The notes under the pieces are model-generated. The model did not search any database. It was given only the letters and a program-made list of their open reading frames with translations, and was not told the DNA's origin. A program made the position numbers and the translations under genes. Shown here piece by piece: positions 1-9,564 of a DNA stretch of 52,337 bases. The stretch spans positions 8,820 through 61,156 of the forward strand of contig JAKAMG010000023.1 of the NCBI GenBank assembly GCA_021812985.1, in the 5' to 3' direction. Origin of the DNA: Bacteroidota bacterium. Lineage in GTDB: Bacteria > Bacteroidota > Ignavibacteria > Kryptoniales > JAKASW01. Every line of letters begins with the position of its first letter. Within the stretch, counting starts at the first letter, position 1.

Positions 1-2
1 AA

Positions 3-134
3 AAGGCAAGACAGGGAGACATTAAGCACAGTCTCGCATCGATAGATGATACAAGGCGCTCGTTGGGCTTCAATCCGCAATTTACGCTCCTTGAGGGCCT
101 CAGGGAGACTATCCGGTTTTTCAGAAACCAGTGA
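3..134 (+). CDS. NAD-dependent sugar epimerase/dehydratase, C-terminal fragment (partial at left edge)
   Basis: An open frame enters from the left edge and ends at TGA 132-134, giving the last 43 residues of a protein. The sequence reads GDIKHSLASIDD, then GFNPQFTLLEGLRETIRFF. This is the usual C-terminal signature of the extended short-chain dehydrogenase family (UDP-glucose 4-epimerase and relatives): a GD(I/V)xHS(L/V)ADI segment followed by LGFxPxxxLEEGLxxTxxWF. Only the tail is present, so the substrate cannot be assigned. The next gene starts 57 bases downstream in the same direction, so it may be the upstream member of the same sugar operon. The family call is moderately secure; a role in nucleotide-sugar interconversion follows from the family and is not shown here. 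Confidence 0.7.
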   Translation, partial: KARQGDIKHSLASIDDTRRSLGFNPQFTLLEGLRETIRFFRNQ

Positions 135-191
135 ACCTCAGAGTGAACCTCCGTCACAGCGATTATCCTGTCGGAGTAGGAGCAATCTAAC

Positions 192-1106
192 ATGAGCAAG
201 AGAAGGTCTTTCAACGCGACGAGGTCAGGGGCGTCGGCATGTCACGGCGAATTCGATCACGGTCCGTGGCATGTCGAATATCGTCTGAATGACGGCGGTC
301 GATTAAACAGGCTCACATATCGGGGCTACGACCTCCTCACGCCAGAACCGGAGAATTTCAGACCTCCGGCGAGCGAACACGGCAGGTTTGAAGACCGTCC
401 CGTTTACGGATACGACGACTGCTTTCCGTCGGTTGTCGCATGTTTCTATCCCGGGACACAGACAAGCATACCTGACCATGGCGAAGTTTGCTGGCTTGCG
501 TGGGAGGTCAGGGAAGAGTCGAACGGCTTGATGTTTTCCGTCGAAAGTCAACTCTTTCCGTTGACGTTTGAGCGAACGATGCTGTTCACTGACACCGCGA
601 TAATTTGGAAGTTCAGCGTTAAGAACAATGGGAACAACCCCATCGCTTTTCAACATTCGATGCACCCCCTCATCAAGCTGGATGAATTGAAGGCGATTGA
701 GTTGCCGGGATTCAAATCGGTCTTCGACTGGAATAAGAACCGCGCGTTGGATGGAATGACTCCAGAGAGCCTGGCCGGGTTTCTGCTAGGCCAGCCGAAG
801 GGGGGAGTCGAGATGTTGTTCGTGCAGGAGGTCGAAAAAGGGGAGATGACCTGGACCTACCGCAGCGGCTTCAGGATAAGAATGAGATTCCCCGCCGAAC
901 ACTTCTCCACGATCGGCATATGGTGGGACAACGACGGCTACCCGGCTGAGGATGGCATCCGGAGAAACGAGTGTGCTTTTGAGCCGACACCTGGAAAGAC
1001 GAGCCTTCTGACGCAGGCGTATGCCGAAGGAAATTCCCTCAGCGTCGCCCCGGGTGAAAGATTTTCATGGCAGATGTCGTGGGAAGTGGAGCGTGATTTA
1101 AAATGA
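192..1106 (+). CDS. Aldose 1-epimerase-like (galactose mutarotase fold) protein
   Basis: A 304-residue protein without a signal peptide, so probably cytoplasmic. Expected galactose-mutarotase-like features are present: DHGEV near residues 95-99, the HSMHP segment near 155-159 that matches the conserved active-site His region, and a late NECAFEP segment near 259 where the family's catalytic Glu is normally found. Aldose 1-epimerases interconvert the alpha and beta anomers of free sugars; some family members act on sugar phosphates or are non-catalytic, so the exact substrate is open. The start is supported by a GGAGTAGGAG purine stretch about 9 bases upstream. Its stop overlaps the next start by four bases (ATGA), which suggests translational coupling with the DUF5107/TPR gene. 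Confidence 0.75.
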   Translation: MSKRRSFNATRSGASACHGEFDHGPWHVEYRLNDGGRLNRLTYRGYDLLTPEPENFRPPASEHGRFEDRPVYGYDDCFPSVVACFYPGTQTSIPDHGEVCWLAWEVREESNGLMFSVESQLFPLTFERTMLFTDTAIIWKFSVKNNGNNPIAFQHSMHPLIKLDELKAIELPGFKSVFDWNKNRALDGMTPESLAGFLLGQPKGGVEMLFVQEVEKGEMTWTYRSGFRIRMRFPAEHFSTIGIWWDNDGYPAEDGIRRNECAFEPTPGKTSLLTQAYAEGNSLSVAPGERFSWQMSWEVERDLK

Positions 1107-4100
1107 AAGGAATCATCGTGCGATCCAAGAATATATTCTCTCGCCTGAACCTCTATTTTGTGGAGACCGCTCTGGCCATCCTGTCCCTGTCGATAATTTC
1201 CGTGGCCGGGGAGTCCGGAAAGGATGCCTCCCGGGACCGAGTCCAGGTTAGGGAGTACGAACGCGCCTTCAAGACCTACCCCTATTCGGATCCAAACCCC
1301 GTCCCCTCCATGACACGTATTTATCCCTACTTTAAATACAACGGCTTCACCGACAAGGGAGTCATGAAGAAGTGGCAGATCGTCGAGCTCTCCAACAAAT
1401 ACATAAGAGTTCTGATCACCCCCCAAATCGGCGGGAAGATCTGGGCCGCGATCGAGAAATCAACGGGGAAGCCATTCATATACTTCAACCACGTGGTGAA
1501 GTTCCGCGACATATCGGAGCGTGGGCCGTGGACGAGCGGAGGGATAGAGCCCAACTACGGCATCTTCGGCCACACGCCAGACTGCTTTACCCCGGTTGAT
1601 TATCGGGTTCAGGAGTACCCTGACGGTAGCGCCAGCTGTACCATAGGCGCCCTCGATCTCCTCACCCGTACCACATGGCGGCTCGAAATAAAATTGAATC
1701 CGGACGAGGCCTATTTTACCACGCGCTCGTTCTGGCATAACGGCTCGGGAATGGAGGAGCCTTACTACTCATGGATGAACGCCGCGGTGAAGGCCGGAGG
1801 TAATCTGCAGTTCGTCTATCCCGGCACAAACTGGATCTTTCATACCGGCAGTGTCCATCCATGGCCGGTAGACACTGCAAACGCGCACAATATATCGTGG
1901 TACGATCAGAACAACTTTGACGGCGCGAAGTCATATCACGTCCTTGGCAAATTCAGCCAGTTCTATGGCGCCTATTGGCATGATGACAACTTCGGAATGG
2001 CGCACTACGCCTCATACGGCGACAAGGTCGGACGAAAGATTTGGATCTGGGGATTGTCAGGCCAGGGAATGATCTGGGAGAAGCTTCTGACGGACACGGA
2101 CGGCCAGTACGTGGAACTCCAGTCCGGGAGACTCTACAACCAGGCGCTTCCGCAGAGCACATACACCCCGTTCAAGCACAAAGGATTCTCGCCGTTTGCC
2201 ACTGACACGTGGACTGAATACTGGATGCCCGTGAAGGGGATCGGCGGTTTTGTCACCGCGAGTCCCTACGGCGCGATGAACGTGACCCGGAGCAAAGACA
2301 AACTGACGGTCGGGATTTCTCCGGTACGGCCTTTCGCGGGGAGCCTTCAGCTCTTTGACGGGAAGCGCCTACTTGCCTCGAGGGAAGTTCGGCTCGAGAC
2401 AATGAAGCCCGCCGAAGAAGTCTTCGATCTGAGCGCTGTTCCCGAAAAGCTCCGCGTCTGTCTGGGGGATGACAAGCTGGTTTACGACGCGAGCGGCGAT
2501 GACGACCTTACGAGACCGCTTTTCAGCCCGGCGAATTTCAACTGGAACTCGACCTACGGGCTCTACGTCAGCGGCAAGGAATTGGAAAGGCGCCGGCACT
2601 ACGTCGAAGCGGCGGCCGAATTTTCGAAGTGCATCGCGAGCGATTCAAACTTCGTCCCGGCGCTCGACGCCATGGCCTCTCTTGCCAACAGGAAGGGCGA
2701 TTTTGCGGCCGCTTACGATCTGTCGAGGAGAGCGCTCAGCGTGGATACCTATGACCCCGACGCGAATTATCAGTTCGGCATCGCCAGCGTTGGACTTGGT
2801 CACCACGCAGACGCAAAGGCGGCCTTCAGCGTCGCCTCCATCTCGATGGGGTGGCGCAGCGCAGCTTGGACTCAGCTGGCACAGGAGTATCTGAGAGAAA
2901 AGGAATATGACAAGACCCTGACGTATGCCCGGAAGAGCCTCGACTATGACAAGTACAACCTAACCGGTTTGAGGCTCGAAGCGTGCGTCGACCGCATAAC
3001 GGGCGATACTGCCGCCGCGCGGTCGGTGCTTAAGACAATTCTGCATTACGATCCCCTCAGTCATTTTGCTGAATTTGAAAAGTATCTTCTTGGAATATCT
3101 TCGCCGGCGGACTTCACCGGAATGATCAAAAGCGACATGGCGTATCAGACTTATCTCGAGCTATCATGCTGGTATCACGATGTCGGACTCGACCAGGATG
3201 CGGCGAAAGTCCTTGACCTGGCTCCGCGGGAGTCTGAGGTCCTTTACTGGCAGGCGTATCTCAGTCAGGATACTGCGTTGCTTGCCCGCGCCAATGCCGC
3301 GTCGGCCCAGTTCGTTTTTCCCTACCGTGTTGAATCGATTCCTGTATACGAATGGGCCGTCAGTCACAGCACCGCCTGGCAGCCGAGATACTTCCTGGCT
3401 CTGATCCGCTGGTTCAACGGGGAACTCGGCCGTGCCCGCGAGCTACTCGCGTCCTGCGGCGATAAACCTGACTTCGCTCCGTTCTATGCCACGCGGGCGC
3501 AAATAGAACAAACAGGGACTCTGGCGGACCTGGAACGCGCCGCAAAGCTTGATCCGGACCAATGGCGGTATGGCTCTATGCTGGCAAACTATTACATGGA
3601 CAAGATGGAGGCCGGTAAGGCCGAGGCCGTCGTTGCCCGTTATGCTGAACGCTTTCCGGAGAACAATTCCGTCCTGATCCTCCACGCAAGGACACTCATC
3701 GCCACGGGTCAATATCGTGCTGCGGTCGGAATACTCGTGTCGACCAACCTGCTTCCCGCCGAAGGGGTCAGGCAATCCCACATTCTCTACCGGGAAGCCA
3801 ATCTCATGCTCGCGGTGGAGAGGATGAAGGCCGGAGCTTTCAATGACGCCCTGAAGCTTATCGAAAAGGCGCGCGAGTGGCCGGCGAGTCTGGGCGTTGG
3901 TCAGCCTTACCCTAAAGACATCGATGACAGGCTTGAGGACTGGCTATCATACGAGTGTTATAAATCGCTTGGCAGAAGTACGGACGCGGCGCACGCGCTT
4001 AGGGTGCTCGCGTTTCAACTCTGGCCCAAGACCGGCAACCTGGATGAATCCAGCCCCCGCTCATTCAATGAGAATACACGGGATGACGTCGGCGGGCTCA

Positions 4101-4303
4101 TACACGCGCTGGCGTTGAAGGAAGACGGCCGCACTGCTGAAGCTAAGACGGTATTGGACAACTGGATAAAGGAAGACACGAGTGCCACCGCCGCCAGTTG
4201 GGGAGCGGCAGTCTTCAATGGACGGCATGTAGATCTTTCTCAGATTGTGCAGGAACCGGGGTGCCGGGTTCTCGCGGCATGGCTTCGCAAAGGTAATGAC
4301 TGA
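1103..4303 (+). CDS. Exported DUF5107 domain protein with C-terminal TPR repeats
   Basis: A 1066-residue protein. An N-terminal hydrophobic segment (about residues 17-35, ending near SVAGES) suggests a signal peptide or anchor. Residues about 70-370 match DUF5107 in character: ITPQIGGKIW, a GGIEPNYG segment, and TRSFWHNGSG with repeated aromatic-rich strands, resembling a beta-sandwich of the mutarotase/glycosidase type. From about residue 495 onward the protein is helical and TPR-like, with repeated A-x-Y-x-x-G and A-L-x-x-D-P-x patterns. DUF5107/TPR proteins commonly sit beside carbohydrate genes but their activity is not established. It overlaps the mutarotase-like gene by four bases and is followed 54 bases later by the symporter. 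Carbohydrate binding or processing at the envelope is inference from domain and context. Confidence 0.75.
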   Translation: MKGIIVRSKNIFSRLNLYFVETALAILSLSIISVAGESGKDASRDRVQVREYERAFKTYPYSDPNPVPSMTRIYPYFKYNGFTDKGVMKKWQIVELSNKYIRVLITPQIGGKIWAAIEKSTGKPFIYFNHVVKFRDISERGPWTSGGIEPNYGIFGHTPDCFTPVDYRVQEYPDGSASCTIGALDLLTRTTWRLEIKLNPDEAYFTTRSFWHNGSGMEEPYYSWMNAAVKAGGNLQFVYPGTNWIFHTGSVHPWPVDTANAHNISWYDQNNFDGAKSYHVLGKFSQFYGAYWHDDNFGMAHYASYGDKVGRKIWIWGLSGQGMIWEKLLTDTDGQYVELQSGRLYNQALPQSTYTPFKHKGFSPFATDTWTEYWMPVKGIGGFVTASPYGAMNVTRSKDKLTVGISPVRPFAGSLQLFDGKRLLASREVRLETMKPAEEVFDLSAVPEKLRVCLGDDKLVYDASGDDDLTRPLFSPANFNWNSTYGLYVSGKELERRRHYVEAAAEFSKCIASDSNFVPALDAMASLANRKGDFAAAYDLSRRALSVDTYDPDANYQFGIASVGLGHHADAKAAFSVASISMGWRSAAWTQLAQEYLREKEYDKTLTYARKSLDYDKYNLTGLRLEACVDRITGDTAAARSVLKTILHYDPLSHFAEFEKYLLGISSPADFTGMIKSDMAYQTYLELSCWYHDVGLDQDAAKVLDLAPRESEVLYWQAYLSQDTALLARANAASAQFVFPYRVESIPVYEWAVSHSTAWQPRYFLALIRWFNGELGRARELLASCGDKPDFAPFYATRAQIEQTGTLADLERAAKLDPDQWRYGSMLANYYMDKMEAGKAEAVVARYAERFPENNSVLILHARTLIATGQYRAAVGILVSTNLLPAEGVRQSHILYREANLMLAVERMKAGAFNDALKLIEKAREWPASLGVGQPYPKDIDDRLEDWLSYECYKSLGRSTDAAHALRVLAFQLWPKTGNLDESSPRSFNENTRDDVGGLIHALALKEDGRTAEAKTVLDNWIKEDTSATAASWGAAVFNGRHVDLSQIVQEPGCRVLAAWLRKGND

Positions 4304-4357
4304 CCTGATGGATCATAAACGCCCGAAGTCGTTGCGCGTGCCTGATGGACATTTGAG

Positions 4358-5854
4358 ATGGGATTAGCTGATTACATAGTCATCGGCCTTTTCTTCGGCC
4401 TGATGGTGATGATAGGTTACCTTTCCTCGCGGAAGGTAAAGAACTCCACGGACTTCTTTGTCGCCGGAGGCAAAGTCCCGTGGTGGCTCGCAGGGATATC
4501 TCACCATGTATCGGGGTACAGCGGCGTAGTGTTTGTCGCGTTCGCCGGCGTAGCGTACACCTACGGCTTCACGATTTACGTGTGGTGGGCCGTTGCGATA
4601 TCGATCGCGGTGATAGGGGGAGCCTTTCTCATTGCGCCGAGGTGGAGCAGGCTCAGACAGAACCTGAACATAGGATCTCCCACAGAATATCTGCAGGTGA
4701 GGTACGGAGTTGGAACCCAGCTGCTGACCGCCCTGAGCGGAACCGTGCTGAAGCTGTTCGACGTCGCCGCCAAGTGGGCGTCGATAGGCATTCTGCTCAA
4801 CGTCTTTACCGGCCTTCCGGTTATGGCGGGAGCAGTCATGACCGCGACGATTGCCCTGGCATATACCACCATTGGAGGCCTCTGGGCAGACCTTTATACT
4901 GATTTCGTTCAGTTCCTGATCCAGATAGTAGCCGGTGTGCTCATGTTCGTGACTGTCGTCGGCAAAATGGGGGGTGTCGGAAGCCTCACCGGTATGTGGC
5001 ACAGGCTCCCGGCGGGTCATGGGAGCGCGTTCAATGGGCCTTATACATTCGCTTTTTTCCTCGCGTACCTCATCATGTCCACGTTCAGCTATAACGGCGG
5101 GACGTGGAGTCTGGCTACGCGCTACATTGCCTCCCCTGATACGAAGAGCGCCAGGCGCTCCGGGCTCCTTTCAGGTGCGCTCTACCTGATATGGCCTCTT
5201 ATTCTTTTCATGCCGATGTGGGCCGCGCCCCTTTTCCTGCCCAACCTTGCAGACCCAACCGAGTCCTACGCCCTCATGGTCAGGACGTTTCTCCCTACCG
5301 GTCTTGTCGGGTTGGTCCTCGCAGGCATATTCTCCGCGACGCTTTCCATGGTGACTTCCGATGCCAACACGATATCCGCGGTAATCACTAAAGACATCAT
5401 ACCATTCGTCTCGCGGAAGTTCCGCGGCCTCGACGCGAAGAAGGAGCTGCGTCTCGCAAGGGCCACGACGTTTACGTTCGTCTTCATGACGCTGATGGTC
5501 ACGGCCTTCTACCAGGACTTCGGCGGGGTGATCGGGCTCATCATAACATGGTTCGGTGCGCTGGTCGGTCCGACAGCAATACCCATGATCCTCGGATTGA
5601 TGCCGAAGTTCAGGCACAGCGATTCCAGGGCGGCGATCTCCTCGATCGTTTCGGGTGTCGCGGTTTTCGTGGCGATGAAGATCACGGGGTACTCCGCGAG
5701 TCAGGCCGTCATTCTCGCGGCTCCCACAATCACGTCCGTCATAGTTTTCGTGCTCGCCGGATTATTGAACAGGAATGCTGAAGTGCCAGAGAAAGTGGAA
5801 AGGCTCCTCGGCGAGCTCACGCTTGCCAGTGTGAACGGGAAGGCCGCTGAATGA
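4358..5854 (+). CDS. Sodium:solute symporter (SSS family)
   Basis: A 498-residue polytopic membrane protein, mostly hydrophobic, with the first helix at once after the start (LADYIVIGLFFGLMVMIGY). The early sequence SSRKVKNSTDFFVAGGKVPWW is typical of sodium:solute symporters (SSS/SLC5-like), and the length fits. It would couple sodium entry to uptake of a sugar or related solute across the inner membrane. The next genes (AGE epimerase, NagA-like, NagB) suggest an amino sugar such as GlcNAc, ManNAc or sialic acid as cargo, but no sialate lyase is visible, so that is inference. The ribosome-binding site before ATG 4358 is weak. Confidence 0.85.
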   Translation: MGLADYIVIGLFFGLMVMIGYLSSRKVKNSTDFFVAGGKVPWWLAGISHHVSGYSGVVFVAFAGVAYTYGFTIYVWWAVAISIAVIGGAFLIAPRWSRLRQNLNIGSPTEYLQVRYGVGTQLLTALSGTVLKLFDVAAKWASIGILLNVFTGLPVMAGAVMTATIALAYTTIGGLWADLYTDFVQFLIQIVAGVLMFVTVVGKMGGVGSLTGMWHRLPAGHGSAFNGPYTFAFFLAYLIMSTFSYNGGTWSLATRYIASPDTKSARRSGLLSGALYLIWPLILFMPMWAAPLFLPNLADPTESYALMVRTFLPTGLVGLVLAGIFSATLSMVTSDANTISAVITKDIIPFVSRKFRGLDAKKELRLARATTFTFVFMTLMVTAFYQDFGGVIGLIITWFGALVGPTAIPMILGLMPKFRHSDSRAAISSIVSGVAVFVAMKITGYSASQAVILAAPTITSVIVFVLAGLLNRNAEVPEKVERLLGELTLASVNGKAAE

Positions 5855-5876
5855 AATTCCTATCGGAGGTGGTTTA

Positions 5877-7145
5877 GTGTATTTCGATCCGGGCAACAGC
5901 GGGAAGCTAAAAAGATTCTACGCGAATCAAATCGAAGAATATTTCTTTCCTTACTGGAACTCTGCCGTGGACAGGGTCAGCGGAGGGATCTTCAATTGCT
6001 TCGACAACGCCGGCACAAAGCTCGTCAGTCGAAACAAGTATACCTGGTCACAGGGGCGGTTCGTCTGGATATGGAGCAGGTTGTACGAGCTAAATGAATC
6101 CGGAGCGATTTCGCTCAGGAATAACAGCGTTATGGATGACCTTCGAAGGACCGTCGGCTTCATAGAGAAGCACGCGTTCATGGAAAACGGCAATTGCGTT
6201 TTCCTGACGGATGAGAAGGGAAAGTGGCTGGAGAGCATACCCGGGAAGGGTTACGATACGAGTTTCTACGCTGATTGCTTCGTCGTCTTAGGTTTTGCCG
6301 CATACGCGCGAGTGTTCCAAGATAATCACTTTGCCGACGTCGCTTACAGAATATACGAGCGAATATCGCAGAGGATCGCTGAAGGGAATCTGCGAAGCGA
6401 GCCATACCCCATTCCCACTGGCTACAGGTTCCACTCGGTGCCAATGATAATGCTGAATGTTACCGAAGAGCTCGCGCTGACGCTTGACGGCCTCGGAGAC
6501 GACAGGAGAGGAGTGGTTGACGCGGACAGCGTGAGGTACATGAAGGAAATCATGGAAGAGTTCTATGACGACATGGGGCGCAGAATCATCGAGACCAGGG
6601 GACCCGGAGGGGCGATACTGGACAACGTGTTGTGCAGGCACGTCAATCCCGGCCATGCCATAGAGGATCTATGGTTCGTTATGGAGCTTGCCTCGAGAAA
6701 GAAGAGGGGCGATTATATAGAAAAGGCCGCTGCCGGCGTTAAGTCCGCAATCAACATGGGATGGGACAATGAGTTCGGCGGCCTCTTTAGATTTGTGGAC
6801 GCCTCGGGAGGTAAGCCGAAGGGGAGACTGACCGGAGACGCCTACGAGACTCTGATACTCGACACTTGGGACACAAAACTATGGTGGCCGCATTCAGAAA
6901 TGCTTTATGCCACCTTGCTTGCGTATTATCTCACAAAGGACGGCGAGTTCGTCTCCCTGTATAACTCAGCGCACGAATACGTGTTCTCGACGTTTCCTGA
7001 CACGGAGAATCGAACGGGGGAATGGGTGCAGATAAGAGATCGGGCGGGCCGGCCGATCAATAAGGTGGTCGCGCTTCCGGTGAAGGACCCGTACCATATT
7101 ATGAGAAACATGATTCTGATGATTGAATTGCTTGAGAAGGCGTGA
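5877..7145 (+). CDS. AGE-family epimerase/isomerase (N-acylglucosamine 2-epimerase-like)
   Basis: A 422-residue protein with no signal peptide, the usual length for the AGE family. The (alpha/alpha)6-barrel hallmarks are present: the early YTWSQGRFVWIWSRLY segment, NPGHAIEDLWF with a His near residue 260, and WWPHSEMLYA with a His near residue 339. These match the two catalytic histidines of GlcNAc 2-epimerases and related sugar isomerases. Such enzymes interconvert GlcNAc and ManNAc; relatives act on cellobiose or mannose. I chose the GTG start at 5877 because a strong GGAGGTGG site lies just upstream. Placement directly before nagA-like and nagB genes favours an amino-sugar substrate, channelling ManNAc or GlcNAc into the Nag pathway. 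Confidence 0.8.
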   Translation: MYFDPGNSGKLKRFYANQIEEYFFPYWNSAVDRVSGGIFNCFDNAGTKLVSRNKYTWSQGRFVWIWSRLYELNESGAISLRNNSVMDDLRRTVGFIEKHAFMENGNCVFLTDEKGKWLESIPGKGYDTSFYADCFVVLGFAAYARVFQDNHFADVAYRIYERISQRIAEGNLRSEPYPIPTGYRFHSVPMIMLNVTEELALTLDGLGDDRRGVVDADSVRYMKEIMEEFYDDMGRRIIETRGPGGAILDNVLCRHVNPGHAIEDLWFVMELASRKKRGDYIEKAAAGVKSAINMGWDNEFGGLFRFVDASGGKPKGRLTGDAYETLILDTWDTKLWWPHSEMLYATLLAYYLTKDGEFVSLYNSAHEYVFSTFPDTENRTGEWVQIRDRAGRPINKVVALPVKDPYHIMRNMILMIELLEKA

Positions 7146-7173
7146 GTGAATCTGACTGAATCGGGACTGAAAG

Positions 7174-8529
7174 ATGCGTGAGAAAATAATCGTAAGAGGC
7201 GGCTCTGTTGTGCTCCCTGATGCCGTGGTTGTGGCGGATGTTGAAGTGATTGGTGGAAGGATCGAGCGGATTGGACAAGGGCTGGAGGCTGACGCTTCCT
7301 GCACTGTCCTCGAAGCGCGAGATAAGTACGTCCTCCCGGGCTTTATTGACCTCCACACCAACGGGATAGCCGGGTTTGACCTGACGCAGGGAGTCTACGA
7401 TCCACGGACGAACAGCTTCGATTCGCGGAGGGAGGCTTATATAGGCTGTCTGGATAAAGCCTTGAAGGAGTACGCGAAGACCGGTGTTACCCGGGCTTTC
7501 CTTACGAGCATCGCCGCTCCCGTTCAGAGCCTCAAGAACGTCTATAGACACGTCTACGAATACTCGCAGAGGCCCGACAAGTCCGCCTGGAGCCAAATTC
7601 TCGGCGGTCTTTACAACGAAGGGACCTTCATGAGACTCGCCGAGCACAGGGGGGCGCATAACCAGGCGTACTTCAATCGCCCGACACGTGAGCTCTTCGA
7701 CGAGCTCCAGGATGCTGCAGGAGGTCTCATCAGGGTTGTCAACGTGGTTCCTGAATGGGGTGATGCGGCGCTTGAACTAATTAAGTATCTAAGCGCGAAA
7801 GGAATCGTCTGCGCCGCGGGACACACAGGCGCCACGGGAATTCAGTATGGTGAGGCCGTCGGGCACGGCACGACTCTCGCCATTCATTTTCCGAACGGAC
7901 CGACGGGATCCTCCGTGAAGCCTTTTGACGGGGGCGGCGCAGTGGAGACGGTCTTGCGCGATGACAGACTTTTTGCCGAGATCATAGCGGACGGATACCA
8001 CATGGACAAGTCTTACGCCAGAGATACAATCAGAAGGAAGGGTTACGACAAGATTGTAGTGATCACTGACAGCATGTTTCCAGCACTTCTCGATGGCGTG
8101 ACAGAATTTAGTGTGTTCGGAGTGGAGGGGAGAGTTGGCCCGAACGGCGAGTATCTGCATATCGCGGATCGGAAGAACGCGCTATTCGGGAGCTCCCTGA
8201 CGATGAATGCTGCCTTCGGGAATGTCCTTGATTGGCTCACATCACCGATTGAAGGCGTATGGTACAGAACCCACGAGCCTGTCGGATTTGAGGAGGCGTT
8301 GGTCAGGACATCGGCAATGTGCAGCGGGAACGCGGCGAGGGTCTTGCGGATGTACGGTCCGGGAAGCGGCGCGTCGGCCGGGATGAGCGACCATACGGGA
8401 AGCATAGAAAAAGGGAAATGCGCGGACCTGGTGATTGCCGGGATTCATAGCGTTGGAGGAAAACATCGGGTGGATATCAACGAGGTAATTGTAAAGGGCG
8501 AACGCGTCCTACTAACAGGAGTGAATTGA
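7174..8529 (+). CDS. nagA: N-acetylglucosamine-6-phosphate deacetylase-like amidohydrolase
   Basis: A 451-residue cytoplasmic amidohydrolase. The N-terminal part ends in LPGFIDLHTNG (His61), followed by YNEG (Glu149), AAGHTGA (His217), AIHFPNGPTG (His238), DGYHM (His276) and ITDS (Asp299). These occupy the positions of the NagA metal and substrate ligands. NagA removes acetate from GlcNAc-6-phosphate to give glucosamine-6-phosphate, the substrate of NagB encoded next. Two motifs deviate from the canonical enzyme: the usual HxEG reads YNEG and the usual HLFNAM reads HFPNGP. It may therefore be a diverged subfamily acting on a related amino-sugar phosphate. The protein is longer than E. coli NagA (about 380 residues). 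The nagB start follows one base after its stop. Confidence 0.8.
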   Translation: MREKIIVRGGSVVLPDAVVVADVEVIGGRIERIGQGLEADASCTVLEARDKYVLPGFIDLHTNGIAGFDLTQGVYDPRTNSFDSRREAYIGCLDKALKEYAKTGVTRAFLTSIAAPVQSLKNVYRHVYEYSQRPDKSAWSQILGGLYNEGTFMRLAEHRGAHNQAYFNRPTRELFDELQDAAGGLIRVVNVVPEWGDAALELIKYLSAKGIVCAAGHTGATGIQYGEAVGHGTTLAIHFPNGPTGSSVKPFDGGGAVETVLRDDRLFAEIIADGYHMDKSYARDTIRRKGYDKIVVITDSMFPALLDGVTEFSVFGVEGRVGPNGEYLHIADRKNALFGSSLTMNAAFGNVLDWLTSPIEGVWYRTHEPVGFEEALVRTSAMCSGNAARVLRMYGPGSGASAGMSDHTGSIEKGKCADLVIAGIHSVGGKHRVDINEVIVKGERVLLTGVN

Positions 8530-8530
8530 A

Positions 8531-9319
8531 GTGAAGTCTACAAATTTGAAAAAGAGTTTCAACGTTGACAAGCTGAAAGTTGAGGTGTACGGCGACCGTG
8601 CGTCGATGGGGGCGCAGGCAGCCGGCATGGTCTCAGTAAGATTGCGTGAGCTTCTCTCCAGTAAAGGGGAAGTTAGAATGATTTTCGCCGCCGCTCCCTC
8701 ACAGAATGAGATGCTCGACGCGCTGGCAACATCGCCTGGCATCAACTGGAACAGGGTGACGGCCTTTCACATGGATGAATATGTCGGCCTGATGAAAGGG
8801 GCGGAGGAGTCGTTCGGAACTTTCCTGAACCGCAGAATATTCTCGAGAGTGGAATTCGGAAAGGTCCATTATATAAACTCAGCGCCTGAGAGCGTGACTG
8901 ACGAATGCGAACGTTATTCCAGACTCCTCGGCGAGGCGCCAATAGATATCGTTTGTCTCGGTATCGGGGAAAACGGTCATATAGCCTTCAACGATCCCGG
9001 CGTAGCTGACTTTAATGATCCGCATCTGGTCAAAGTTGTGAGGCTAGATGATAAGTCGAGAAGACAACAAGTAAACGACGGATGCTTCCCGAGTAGTAAT
9101 GACGTTCCCAGGGAAGCTATCAGCCTTACTGTCCCTGCCCTGGTGGGAGGGGGATTCTTGTGCGCCGTTGTGCCGGGCCCCACGAAGGCAGAGGCGGTCC
9201 GCGCGACGCTTAACAGTGATGTAACCACGGAGTGTCCAGCAACCATACTCCGCAGTCATTCGGATGCCGTGCTGTTTCTTGATGTCGACTCAGCCTCCCG
9301 CATCGAACATCTTGGATAG
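8531..9319 (+). CDS. nagB: Glucosamine-6-phosphate deaminase
   Basis: A 262-residue protein of normal NagB length. It carries FHMDEYVGL, the substrate and catalytic loop with the conserved Asp, and GIGENGHIAFNDPG with the catalytic His, both diagnostic of the family. It converts glucosamine-6-phosphate to fructose-6-phosphate and ammonia, the last step feeding amino sugars into glycolysis. The GTG start at 8531 is separated from the nagA stop by one base, and an AGGAG site lies inside the end of nagA, so the two are very likely co-translated. A second possible amino-sugar-phosphate isomerase (the SIS protein at 11650) lies downstream, so this may not be the only deaminase. Confidence 0.9.
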   Translation: MKSTNLKKSFNVDKLKVEVYGDRASMGAQAAGMVSVRLRELLSSKGEVRMIFAAAPSQNEMLDALATSPGINWNRVTAFHMDEYVGLMKGAEESFGTFLNRRIFSRVEFGKVHYINSAPESVTDECERYSRLLGEAPIDIVCLGIGENGHIAFNDPGVADFNDPHLVKVVRLDDKSRRQQVNDGCFPSSNDVPREAISLTVPALVGGGFLCAVVPGPTKAEAVRATLNSDVTTECPATILRSHSDAVLFLDVDSASRIEHLG

Positions 9320-9532
9320 CACTTTGTGAGTTACGGCCGCGTGTCCTTAACCCGGTTCTGAGATGTCGATCTGGGAACAACCGCGCTGCACAGCCAGGGC
9401 CGATCCCCTGCCGTAATTTATCTTCCTGGCTTCTTCTGATGGCCTCCTCCCCAAGCCTCCTCAAGGACGCCGGCAGAGCATCTCCAGCAGGTCAACCCCC
9501 GAAAAATTTTCCGGCCGATGGCAAGAAAGAGC

Positions 9533-9561
9533 TTGACATTATCCAACAGGTTTCCAATATT
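9533..9561 (+). promoter_or_regulatory. Sigma70-like promoter of the DeoR-type regulator gene
   Basis: A perfect TTGACA box (9533-9538) is followed after exactly 17 bases by AATATT (9556-9561), which matches four of six TATAAT positions. It lies about 100 bases upstream of the regulator's ATG and next to a repeated GAAAC motif. The spacing is optimal for a housekeeping promoter of the E. coli type. Bacteroidetes proper use a different -7/-33 consensus, so function depends on the actual lineage. Confidence 0.45.
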
Positions 9562-9564
9562 AGC

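Noticed and set aside
4358-9319. Sialic acid catabolic operon
   Set aside because: The symporter, AGE epimerase, NagA-like and NagB genes would fit, but no sialate lyase, sialidase or sialate esterase gene is visible.
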